The translations under genes were made by a program, and so were the position numbers. A DNA stretch of 64,000 bases. It comes from Mycobacterium sp. 852002-40037_SCH5390672. Lineage in GTDB: Bacteria; Actinomycetota; Actinomycetes; Mycobacteriales; Mycobacteriaceae. The DNA lies in the NCBI RefSeq assembly GCF_001665875.1, contig NZ_LZTA01000122.1, positions 62,001 through 126,000 of the forward strand, written 5' to 3'. The stretch's first letter is position 1; every line of letters starts with the position of its first letter. The notes under the pieces are model-generated. The model was not told the origin of the DNA and did not search any database. It saw nothing but the letters and a program-made list of their open reading frames with translations. This document shows positions 41,375 to 48,946 of the stretch, piece after piece.

Positions 41375-43563
41375 TGGTCGGCCGCCGGTGGTTGCGTGTC
41401 GCTGTCGATGCCGTCGATGATCGGGAGCTCGAGTTTGGCCCGCAACCATTGCAGCCCGTCGATGATGTAGGCCGGCGCGACCCAGGTGGGTTCCAGTGTG
41501 GCGATGACGCTCAGGGCGAAGCGGGTTTTGTCGAAATGCCTCACGCGGCTGTACAGCTTGACGTGCAACTGTGCAATCGGCAGCTGATCAGCATTGGCGA
41601 TCTTGAGGCCCAGGTCTTTGCCGGCGTCGCTTTGTGTCCACGCGAGGTTCTGCAGCGCGAATGCTTCTTCCAATGTTCGACCGGTCCGTTCCTCGGTCTC
41701 GCCCTGCCAGGACACTGATTCCGCAGTCTGATACGCGACTCGCACCAGGCCCGCCGAGCCGTCAGGATTGGGTGGCGATTTGGCGCCCTCATCGGCGTTT
41801 AGCAGCTGTGCGATCGTGTTCATCTTGGGAAGCCATTGCCGCAGTGTCTGATTTGATGTAACGGCACCCGGCGTGTCGACCATGCAGGCCGGGCCGTAAT
41901 CGTCGCTGTCGTCGGTGAGGTCGGCTTGCTCGTCAGGGTCTTGGCCGGCTGCTGCCGGAGAGCAGCTGTCGAGGTCAGTGATCACCAGGGTTGGTAGCCC
42001 GAGGAAGTGCGCCAGCTTCTCGAAGCAGTGCGCGAAGGCTCCGCCGACTTCCAATATTGTCAGGTGGCACGAACGCAGGGCAGGCACGAATCGTCGGATT
42101 ATGGCGGGAAGTAGAAGTCGCTCGACGTTGCCTTCAACCAGGGTGGCCGCATCGGCGAAGAAAAGGTCGCAGTGCGTGAGTTTGATGTACTGCTGGAGGA
42201 ATTCGCGGGTTGGGATCTCTTCGTTGTCGTAGAAGATCGAGAGATCTTTGACGTCGGTGAGGTGGAGGCCGTGTGGTGCTGATCGGGCAAAGTAGCGGAT
42301 TGGTGTGAAGTTGCTTTCGTAGATGATGTGGGGTGAGTGCGTGGTGACAACCAGCTGGGTGTGGAAGCCCGATTCAGGTTTTGGCAGGATGTCTAGGATC
42401 TTGCGGATGAAGACCTGCTGCAGCTGGGCATGCAGATGCACCTCTGGTTCTTCGATCATCACCAGATGTATTGGCGCGCGGTCTATCTCTTTGTCGGCCC
42501 ACTCCTGATGGAAGTCGAGGACCTCGATGACCATGTAGATGAGGTTCTTGAAGCCCAGCCCGTTGTACTGATCGGGCAACGTTTCATCGATAGCCGGAAG
42601 GCCCTGTTCCACGGGCAGGGCGTAGTGGATCTTGGCGCTCGTGTTGAGGATGCCACGCGCGTCGAAGGATGCCTTGAGGACCAACCCGGGATTGCTAATT
42701 CCGGGATAGCCCAGCTCTCCGAGGCGGTCGAGGGTTGGGCTGAAGACCTTGGCGAAATGTGCGTTCAGCTTTGCTTCGGAGTCGGCGATTGTGGCTAGGG
42801 CGTCGAAATCGTTTTCCAGTTTTTGGAGGTTGCGGTTGTAGAAGCGGCTCAGCCGTTTCGACAGGTCTTCGCTTCGGCCGCGTGAATCGATGTCAGACAG
42901 ATGGCGCTGAGCGTCGAGGAAGTCCACCCGGACAATAGAATTCATCACCTTCGCAGCACCGCTGGCCTGAGTGCCCATAGGAAACGGCTGGTAGCCGTCA
43001 TCGGGCAGGAAGTCGGCGTTGCATCGGTTGGCGTCAAGTTTGAAGTATTTGATTTCGTATTCGTCGGCCAGCCGTCTTCGCATGTAGTCCAACATCGTCT
43101 GCGGCCAAGGCTTGTAAGCGCTGTCCTTGATGTCGGCGATTTCCTGCTCGGCTTTCGTTCGGGCCTCGACGTAGTTGGCGACTAGTCGCGACCCGTCGCG
43201 CGGCGCGTAGACCATCCGAACCCCGACCGGCTCGCCGGCCCAGTCCAGGTTCGGAAGGATGTCCAGCGCGCGATGGACGTTGTCGCTGTCGACGTCGAAC
43301 CAGAGGTCGAACGTGATCTGTGGCAATTCGGTGTCGGCATTACCAGTAGCGGGACTGAAGGAACTGAATTGATCCCAGCAATCGGCGGAGAAGTCGTAGA
43401 TTTGAAAAGGGGAGTGCTGACAGAGGAACATGTGGAACAGATGGGTCGCCGACGTCTTACCGCTGTTGTTCGCGCCGACGAAAATCGTTTGCCGCGGGTC
43501 AAGGTGGATTAGAACATCCTTGAGCCGTCGAAAATTCTGGACACGGAAGCATTTGATTCGCAC
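41371..43563 (-). CDS. OLD-family AAA-ATPase/TOPRIM endonuclease, GajA-like
   Basis: A 730-residue protein. The N-terminal ATPase starts RIKCFRVQNFRRLKDVLIHLDPRQTIFVGANNSGKTSA, with Walker A at 30-37. The ABC-type signature is NGLGFKN (334-340), Walker B is HLVMIEEPEVHLH (366-378) and the switch is TTHSPH (407-412). The TOPRIM half has ATLVEGNVERLLLP (Glu477), LEVGGAF and VITDLDS (Asp530, Asp532). This is the class 2 OLD layout that pairs with a UvrD helicase. Known GajA (about 570-580 residues) is shorter. The extra length includes an acidic linker after the DLD motif (CSPAAAGQDPDEQADLTDDSDDYGP) and a C-terminal region of about 100 residues. The start is GTG 43563, with GAGGAG 7 nt upstream. 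Confidence 0.92.
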   Translation of the reverse strand: MRIKCFRVQNFRRLKDVLIHLDPRQTIFVGANNSGKTSATHLFHMFLCQHSPFQIYDFSADCWDQFSSFSPATGNADTELPQITFDLWFDVDSDNVHRALDILPNLDWAGEPVGVRMVYAPRDGSRLVANYVEARTKAEQEIADIKDSAYKPWPQTMLDYMRRRLADEYEIKYFKLDANRCNADFLPDDGYQPFPMGTQASGAAKVMNSIVRVDFLDAQRHLSDIDSRGRSEDLSKRLSRFYNRNLQKLENDFDALATIADSEAKLNAHFAKVFSPTLDRLGELGYPGISNPGLVLKASFDARGILNTSAKIHYALPVEQGLPAIDETLPDQYNGLGFKNLIYMVIEVLDFHQEWADKEIDRAPIHLVMIEEPEVHLHAQLQQVFIRKILDILPKPESGFHTQLVVTTHSPHIIYESNFTPIRYFARSAPHGLHLTDVKDLSIFYDNEEIPTREFLQQYIKLTHCDLFFADAATLVEGNVERLLLPAIIRRFVPALRSCHLTILEVGGAFAHCFEKLAHFLGLPTLVITDLDSCSPAAAGQDPDEQADLTDDSDDYGPACMVDTPGAVTSNQTLRQWLPKMNTIAQLLNADEGAKSPPNPDGSAGLVRVAYQTAESVSWQGETEERTGRTLEEAFALQNLAWTQSDAGKDLGLKIANADQLPIAQLHVKLYSRVRHFDKTRFALSVIATLEPTWVAPAYIIDGLQWLRAKLELPIIDGIDSDTQPPAADQ

Positions 43564-44163
43564 GCAACGTCTCCTCGATGTGGCTCAGACCGCGCGGGTT
43601 CGTGCATTGCAGGCGCTGGTATATCTGACCGGTATGGACCGAATCCTATTGCACGCTCGCAGGAATCAACCAAGGTTGATCCTGGCGCTGGGATTGGCAG
43701 AGGTGACGTACCGTCAGTCGACCTGGCAGCAGAGCCCACGGATTGAGCGAAGATTAACTGGTCCACGTGGCGCGCCAGGTTCGCCGCACCAGCGCCCCGA
43801 TTGGCGGCTCGTGAAAATCCCCCAAGAGCTTGGCCCGCGCGGACTCAGAACAGGCGGGGTTCTTGTCCAGGCGACTCGCGGGTATGCGAGGTCGGCGATC
43901 GCGCCCAACTCGGATGCGCTCGATCGCTTCGTCGACGTCAAGCTCTCTGAAGCTGGTGCGGGTAGCAGCGATGACGACCGGACCGGTTCGATCGGCGAGA
44001 AGTTCTATCCCAAGCCAGCACGGGTCGTCGGGTGTGCGGGATTGCGGGATTAGCAATCTTATCCGTCGAGTTCAGCCGAGTTGACAAGCGCAGCGAGTAA
44101 TCAGTATCGAGATCGACAACTCGGTTACCGGCGGACGTTTGGTCGCCGCCAACACTGAGCGAG
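43564..44163. other. Gap upstream of the OLD nuclease; possible gene remnant
   Basis: In this 600-bp gap no intact gene is recognised. It should hold the promoter of the nuclease operon (an AT-richer GATATACC lies about 64 bp before its start on the minus strand). On the minus strand 43754-44056 gives about 100 residues (DDPCWLGIELLADRTGPVVIAATRTSFRELDVDEAIERIRVG) of protein-like composition, and the upstream frame NRVVDLDTDYSLRLS is shifted relative to it. This may be a decayed gene, but no family is recognised. Confidence 0.4.
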
Positions 44164-44709
44164 TCAGCTGGCCTTGATTCCCACCGCGTGCCGCAACTGC
44201 GCCAGGAACTGATCGGCGTCGTCGCTTCGCACGATGTAGTGCGAAATCGCAATCCGGATCACCGTCGCCGCCTTCACCGCCGCGTTGGGCCCGGGCATGT
44301 GCCGCTGCAGGCCTTCGCGCATCTGCGGGATGACCCAGGAGAACTGGGCGATGGTGTGCTCGGGCTCGACGTCGACCATGCGAACACCGGAGTACGAATG
44401 CTGGTACTCCACGATGAACCGCAGCACGGCGTCGAGCTTGTCCACGCCCTTCAGGCCGGCGGTGGCCTTCACCAGACCACTTTCGAAGATCTGGCGCTCA
44501 TAGCTCGAAAACGCCGACAGCAGCTCCTCTTTGGACGCGAACCAGCGATACAGCGTCGGGCGGGAGACCCCGGCCTGGGTGGCGACGTCGGAGAGGCTGA
44601 GCTTGGTCTTGCCGTTGCGGCCGAGCACCTCGGCGGTGGCCGCCAGAATGCGCTGACGGGTCGAGGTGTCCGTTTCGGCGATCGTCGTCGCCCGGGCCGG
44701 CTGGCTCAT
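44164..44709 (-). CDS. TetR-family regulator of the accessory catabolic cluster
   Basis: A 181-residue repressor with helix-turn-helix STRQRILAATAEVLGRNGKTKLSLSDVATQAGVSRPTLYRWFASKEELL. It lies downstream of the thioesterase and SMP-30 genes in one direction and is the only TetR in the 44-61 kb cluster. A degenerate copy of the cluster motif (TTTTCGAA-N10-GGTGTCA) lies 10 bp before its start, so it may autoregulate and control all copies of that motif (inference). Confidence 0.85.
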   Translation of the reverse strand: MSQPARATTIAETDTSTRQRILAATAEVLGRNGKTKLSLSDVATQAGVSRPTLYRWFASKEELLSAFSSYERQIFESGLVKATAGLKGVDKLDAVLRFIVEYQHSYSGVRMVDVEPEHTIAQFSWVIPQMREGLQRHMPGPNAAVKAATVIRIAISHYIVRSDDADQFLAQLRHAVGIKAS

Positions 44710-44718
44710 GATTCAAAC

Positions 44719-44743
44719 TTTTCGAAGTATCGCCGAGGTGTCA
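44719..44743. promoter_or_regulatory. Weak copy D of the cluster motif before tetR
   Basis: TTTTCGAA-N10-GGTGTCA matches TTTACAAA-N10-AGTGTCA at 12 of 15 fixed positions with the same spacing. It lies 10-34 bp upstream of the TetR start codon on the minus strand. Confidence 0.35.
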
Positions 44744-44761
44744 TGGTCATTCGCTCTCACG

Positions 44762-45595
44762 TTAGGCCCGAGGCGGGCGCCGGCGCACCAGCACCGACTG
44801 CTGGATGGCGCCGACAGCGCCCTGCTCGTCGAACAAGGTGCCGATGGTCGTCCCGATGCCGTCCGGCCCGTAGCTGGTTTCCGCCCGGATGCCGATCCAG
44901 TCACCGTCGGGAACACGAAAGACATGCACCGCCAGATCGGTGTTGAGGAACGTCCATTTGGTGATGTCGAGCTTGCTGCCGATGCCATTGGCGCAGTCGG
45001 CCACCGCGAACAGCCGTTCCAGCTGCGTCATGGGCTCGCCGTTGACCAGGTCGACGGTCGGGTTGATCCAGGATTCGCCGGGGCCCTCACTCAGCGGCTC
45101 GGTCAGCCATAGCCACTCGAGGCTGTGCACGTAATTGCGGTCCCAGTCCCGTGCTTTCAGGTTGCGGTTGAAGGCCTCGGCCCGCGGCCGGGGCAGTGGG
45201 GCCGCGGCGTGCGCCAGGGGCTCCGTGTCCTGGTGCTGCAACCGCCATCCGCTGGCGCGCGCCACCGGCCGCGGTGCGCCGTCGGGGCCGGGGGCCAGCA
45301 TCTCGGCGCTGAGCAGTTCGATCTGCTTGCCGGGGCGTTGCACCTGCGCGCGCACCCACAGATCGCCCTCGGACGGCACCCCGCCCAGCAGGTCGATGAC
45401 GACGCGGGACAGGCGCGTGTCGTCGCGCTGCTCGCACCGCTCGAGCGCCCGGACCAGCAGGGCGGACACCGGGCCACCGTGCTGGATCGCCGCCGACCAG
45501 GTGCCGCGCGCCAGATCGGTCGCCCGGAACTTCTCGCCCAGGACGCCGGCGTCTCCGCCGGTCGGGTCGATCAGCTCGTAATAGGCGTCGGTCAT
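44762..45595 (-). CDS. Acyl-CoA thioesterase, TesB-like (4HBT_3) superfamily
   Basis: A 277-residue double-hotdog protein: YYELIDPTGGDAGVLGEKFRATDLARGTWSAAIQHGGPVSALLVRALERC and the C-terminal GDWIGIRAETSYGPDGIGTTIGTLFDEQGAVGAIQQSVLVRRRP. It would hydrolyse an acyl-CoA to acid plus CoA. ATG 45595 is chosen because longer readings run back through the SMP-30 gene. It is 14 bp downstream of that gene and 52 bp upstream of tetR, in the same direction. Confidence 0.85.
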   Translation of the reverse strand: MTDAYYELIDPTGGDAGVLGEKFRATDLARGTWSAAIQHGGPVSALLVRALERCEQRDDTRLSRVVIDLLGGVPSEGDLWVRAQVQRPGKQIELLSAEMLAPGPDGAPRPVARASGWRLQHQDTEPLAHAAAPLPRPRAEAFNRNLKARDWDRNYVHSLEWLWLTEPLSEGPGESWINPTVDLVNGEPMTQLERLFAVADCANGIGSKLDITKWTFLNTDLAVHVFRVPDGDWIGIRAETSYGPDGIGTTIGTLFDEQGAVGAIQQSVLVRRRPPRA

Positions 45596-45609
45596 CGTCA
45601 ACCTCTCGG

Positions 45610-46437
45610 TCAGGGCAGGCCGGCGCCGGGAGTGGTCACCGTGACGGCATCCAGCCGGGAAAGCCGGGTGCCGACCAGGCGCTGAGGATAGGCCTCCGTG
45701 CTCGACAACAGAAACAGGGTGCGGCGCTGCGGGCCGCCGAGGGCGCAGGCGATGGCGACCCGCTCGCCCATGTCGATGCGGTCGGTCACGTGGCCGCCCG
45801 CCACGATCCGCTCGAACTGGTGGGCCAGCGTCATGGACGCCCACACGCCACCTTCGGCGTCCAGCGCGATGCCGTCGGGCGGCCCGTCCAGGCCGTCGGC
45901 GAAAATTCGGCGATCGGACAGTGCGCCGTCGGTGGCGATGGAAAACGCCGTCAGCCGCCGGCCCGTCGATTCGGCGACGATCAGCGTCCCGCGGTCCGGG
46001 GTGATCGCCATGCCGTTGGGGAAGTCGAGGTCTGTCGCCACGATAGTGGCGTTGGTAACGCCGTCGTCGGGGTCGAGACGAATGATGACGCCGCCGCGCA
46101 ACGCCTGGCACCCGATGTAGGCGCGGCCCGCGTCGTCGATGACCATGTCGCCGAGGCTGGCCGGCGCCAGCTCGGCGAGATCAGCGATGGGGGCGACGGT
46201 TTCGCCGTCATAGCGCAGCACCTGCCGGTCCTCGGTCGAGACGATCAGCAGCGACCCGTCGGGCCGGAAGCCCAGCCCGGATGGCGAGTGCCCGGGCAAC
46301 GGGAGCGTGGTCAGCGATCCACCCATGGTTGCGGTGTGCACCGCCTCGCCCAGCATGTCGGAGAACCACAGCAGGCCCTCGAACCAGCGCGGGCCCTCGC
46401 CGAAGCAGAATCCGTTGGCCAGCGGCTCGGGAATCAT
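45610..46437 (-). CDS. SMP-30/gluconolactonase/LRE-like protein
   Basis: A 275-residue six-bladed beta-propeller of the SMP-30 lactonase family. GFCFGEGPRWFEGLLWFSDML carries the conserved metal-binding Glu; later blocks are VDATDLDFPNGMAI-like ATDLDFPNGMAITPDRGTLIVAES and DGPPDGIALDAEGGVWASM (metal-binding Asn and Asp). Members hydrolyse lactones, which fits a pathway with a Baeyer-Villiger enzyme. One copy of the 29-bp cluster motif lies 29 bp upstream. Confidence 0.85.
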   Translation of the reverse strand: MIPEPLANGFCFGEGPRWFEGLLWFSDMLGEAVHTATMGGSLTTLPLPGHSPSGLGFRPDGSLLIVSTEDRQVLRYDGETVAPIADLAELAPASLGDMVIDDAGRAYIGCQALRGGVIIRLDPDDGVTNATIVATDLDFPNGMAITPDRGTLIVAESTGRRLTAFSIATDGALSDRRIFADGLDGPPDGIALDAEGGVWASMTLAHQFERIVAGGHVTDRIDMGERVAIACALGGPQRRTLFLLSSTEAYPQRLVGTRLSRLDAVTVTTPGAGLP

Positions 46438-46465
46438 CCGTCCCTGCCTTCGGCGAACCGGTCCG

Positions 46466-46494
46466 CTTTACAAAACACCGAAAAAGTGTCATGC
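46466..46494. promoter_or_regulatory. Cluster motif copy A (TTTACAAA-N10-AGTGTCA)
   Basis: CTTTACAAA, a 10-bp spacer, AGTGTCA and TGC. It sits 29 bp upstream of the SMP-30 start (minus strand), in the 73-bp gap behind the SRPBCC gene. Its fixed bases are identical to copies B and C while the spacers differ. Confidence 0.65.
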
Positions 46495-46510
46495 ACCGCG
46501 GGTACCGGTG

Positions 46511-46999
46511 TCAATCTGCCGATCGGGCGAGCTCCCGCGCCACGGCCTCGTGGTACGCGTCGATCTTCGCAGGATTGGCCTGGACGAAGAGCTGATCGGG
46601 CAGCGGCGCGTGCTTGTACGCCTCGATCGTCATGGTCCGGGAGAACAGCGTGATGTCCTGCCCGGGCCTGGTGAAGCGGTAGGAGACGGTGATGCGGCCC
46701 TCCATTCCGCTCTTTAGACCGGTGGGATCGTCGCGGTCATGGCCCAGGCGGCCGATCGAGGTGAACACGAACAGCGACGGGCGCACCGCCGCGGCCAGCT
46801 GCCAGCTGAAGACGCGGTCGCCGTCCGGGCCGGCTTCCTCCCAGGTGTCACCGACCTTCATGGGCAGCTCCGGCAATTCGCCGATGTGCGCGCTGCCGGG
46901 GTAGGTCTTGGTCCAGTTCTGCGGATTGGTGACGAAGTCGTACACCGTCTCGGCCGACTGCGTGAACGCGGTCTCCGAAGTGGTGGTCACGATACCCAA
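46511..46999 (-). CDS. SRPBCC-family (polyketide cyclase-like) protein
   Basis: A 162-residue START-like protein: TSETAFTQSAETVYDFVTNPQNWTKTYPGSAHIGELPELPMKVGDTWEE, ending in a long helix (LPDQLFVQANPAKIDAYHEAVARELARSAD). It probably binds a hydrophobic intermediate of the pathway; no catalytic residue is assigned. It diverges from the thioesterase gene at 47131, with copy B of the cluster motif between them. Confidence 0.8.
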   Translation of the reverse strand: MGIVTTTSETAFTQSAETVYDFVTNPQNWTKTYPGSAHIGELPELPMKVGDTWEEAGPDGDRVFSWQLAAAVRPSLFVFTSIGRLGHDRDDPTGLKSGMEGRITVSYRFTRPGQDITLFSRTMTIEAYKHAPLPDQLFVQANPAKIDAYHEAVARELARSAD

Positions 47000-47065
47000 T
47001 TCTGTTGCCTCCCTAGGTGTTCGGTCGTCACATCGATCGGCTGGGCCACCGTCTTGTTAGCCAAG

Positions 47066-47094
47066 CTTTACAAATCCTACTCAAAGTGTCACGC
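47066..47094. promoter_or_regulatory. Cluster motif copy B (TTTACAAA-N10-AGTGTCA)
   Basis: CTTTACAAA, spacer TCCTACTCAA, AGTGTCA and CGC. It lies in the 131-bp divergent gap between the SRPBCC start (46999) and the thioesterase start (47131), so it may act on both operons. Confidence 0.65.
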
Positions 47095-47130
47095 TGAGCG
47101 CTGAGCTGCGAGCGCGAGAGGTGGACTGGA

Positions 47131-48015
47131 TTGACCACGGAATCTGAGCAGACCGAGTGGACCGTGCAGGGCCTGCTGGATCTGTTTGACGTGCAGGCCG
47201 CCGACGGGGACGACCGGTTCACCGGTGACACCGGCATTGCCATGGGTGACGAACGCCAAGTGGTGGAAGGCACCCAGGTGCTCGCGCAGGCGATTGTCGC
47301 GGTGGCGAAGCGTTTTCCCGACAAGTCGGTGCGCTCGGCGCACGCGGTCTTCTCGCGCGCGGTCACCGTCGGCGCGCCCATCGAACTCGTTCTCGACGTC
47401 GTGGCCGAAGGCCGCTCCACCGCCACCGCCGTCGTCGCCGTGCATCAGAACGGCCGGCGCTGCCTGAGCATCACCGTGCTGGCCGACGTCCCGACCGCCG
47501 ACGTCATCCGTCACCATCTTCCGCGCCCCGATGTCGCCGCCCCGGCCGATGCGCACCACTCGGCGATGCCGATGAAAGGTCGCGAGCTGCGCCTCGTCGA
47601 CGTCGTCGACGTCAACAGCCCCGACGAGGTCGGGCCGCCGGAGCTCTACGCGTGGCTGCGCTACGACCCGATCCCGACCCGCGACGAATTGGCCAAGGCG
47701 CTGCTGGCGTACTTCACCGGCCATCTCGGAATTTCCACCACGATGCGCCCGCATGAGGGCATCGGCACCGCCCAGGCGCACTTGACCGTGTCCACCGCAC
47801 CGATGAGCATCTCGGTTGCGTTCCACGAGCCGGTGGACTGGACGGGGTGGTTGCTCTACACCCACGAGAGCACCCAGGTGGGTGCGGGGATGTCGTATGT
47901 GCGCGGCACCGTGCACTCGGAAGAGGGCGAGCTGCTGGCCTCCTTCGCCCAGGAGGCGCTGATCCGTCCGCTGCGCACCAGCGACACGACGATCGACTCC
48001 CGCGCGCGGTTCTAA
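47131..48015 (+). CDS. TesB-like acyl-CoA thioesterase II
   Basis: A 294-residue double-hotdog thioesterase: VQGLLDLFDVQAADGDDRFTGDT, VEGTQVLAQAIVAVAKRFPDKSVRSAHAVFSRAV, then the second hotdog from YDPIPTRDELAKALLAYFTGHLGISTTMRPHEG to FHEPVDWTGWLLYTHESTQVGAGMSYVRGTV. The catalytic Asp/Gln region is in the second half. The start is TTG 47131, with AGAGGTGG about 7 nt upstream. It lies 5 bp before the frameshifted monooxygenase gene in an operon with an acyl-CoA dehydrogenase. Confidence 0.85.
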   Translation: MTTESEQTEWTVQGLLDLFDVQAADGDDRFTGDTGIAMGDERQVVEGTQVLAQAIVAVAKRFPDKSVRSAHAVFSRAVTVGAPIELVLDVVAEGRSTATAVVAVHQNGRRCLSITVLADVPTADVIRHHLPRPDVAAPADAHHSAMPMKGRELRLVDVVDVNSPDEVGPPELYAWLRYDPIPTRDELAKALLAYFTGHLGISTTMRPHEGIGTAQAHLTVSTAPMSISVAFHEPVDWTGWLLYTHESTQVGAGMSYVRGTVHSEEGELLASFAQEALIRPLRTSDTTIDSRARF

Positions 48016-48020
48016 CGGCC

Positions 48021-48940
48021 ATGCGGTTCACCATCACCCACCCGATGCACAGTCATCCCTACAACCGGGAGCTGGTGAGCGGGGACGGTATCGGCAAGGT
48101 GGCCGCCGCGACGGAAGCGGCCGGGATCCACGGCTTTGGCTTCACCGACCACCCGGCACCCTCGCAGCGGTGGCTTGAGGCCGGCGGGCACGATGCGTTA
48201 GATCCTTTCGTCGCACTGGGTTTCGCCGCCGCCACGACGTCCACGCTGCGGCTGATCCCCAACATCGTGGTGCTGCCGTATCGAAACCCGTTCGTGGTGG
48301 CCAAGTCCGGTGCCACCCTGGACCTGCTGTCGGGTGGGCGATTCACCCTCGCGGTGGGCGTGGGTTACCTCAAGCGCGAGTTCGCGGCGCTGGGGGTCAG
48401 CTATGACGAGCGCGCCGAGCTGTTCGAGGAATCCCTACAGGTGATTCGGGCCATCTGGGCCGGCGATGACATTTCCTTTGAGGGCAAGCATTTCAGCGCG
48501 CGCGGCATCACCGCGCATCCCCGCCCGGTCAGTGATCCGCATCCGCCGATCTGGATCGGCGGCAATACGTCGTCGTCGCGGCGGCGGGTGGCGCAGTACG
48601 GCGACGGCTGGTGCCCGTTCCCCGCCCCGCCGCAACTGGCCCAGACGGCCGGCACGGCCGTCATCGACTCCGTGCGCGCGCTCGCTGACGGCATCGACGA
48701 TCTGCGGCGCAGATGCGATGCGGCGGGCCGGGATTGGTCGACCATCGACATCACCTTCACCAACTTCGAGGGCGGCAGCCCCGCGAATGACGACTTCAAC
48801 GCCGACGCTTACCTCCAGGGTCTGGACACGCTGGCGAAGCTCGGTGTGACGTGTTCGGCATCCACCTGCCCGGCAACAGCATGGCGCATGCGCTCGAGAC
48901 TCTCGACCGGTTCCGCACCCTGGTCATCGACGCGGCCTAA
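48021..48940 (+). pseudogene. LLM-class F420-dependent oxidoreductase, frameshifted near the C-terminus
   Basis: The first 277 or so codons read as a good TIM-barrel F420 monooxygenase: MRFTITHPMHSHPYNRELVSGDGIGKVAAATEAAGIHGFGFTDHPAPSQRWLEAGG, then LSGGRFTLAVGVGYLKREFAALGVSYDERAELFEESL and HPPIWIGGNTSSSRRRVAQYGDGWCPF. At about 48850 (ACGTGTTCGG) one base is missing. In the other frame the family-like end F-G-I-H-L-P-G-N-S-M-A-H-A-L-E-T-L-D-R-F-R runs to TAA 48938-48940, just before the next gene. With one extra G the protein would be 306 residues. Either a real mutation or a sequencing/assembly error is possible; read through in the first frame, it would fuse to noise inside the next gene. 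Confidence 0.8.
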
Positions 48941-48946
48941 CGGGAC

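Noticed and set aside
37033..44163. A prophage or integrative element carrying the nuclease cassette
   Set aside because: No integrase, transposase, tRNA target, phage structural gene or flanking repeat was found, so only transfer of unknown mechanism can be suggested.
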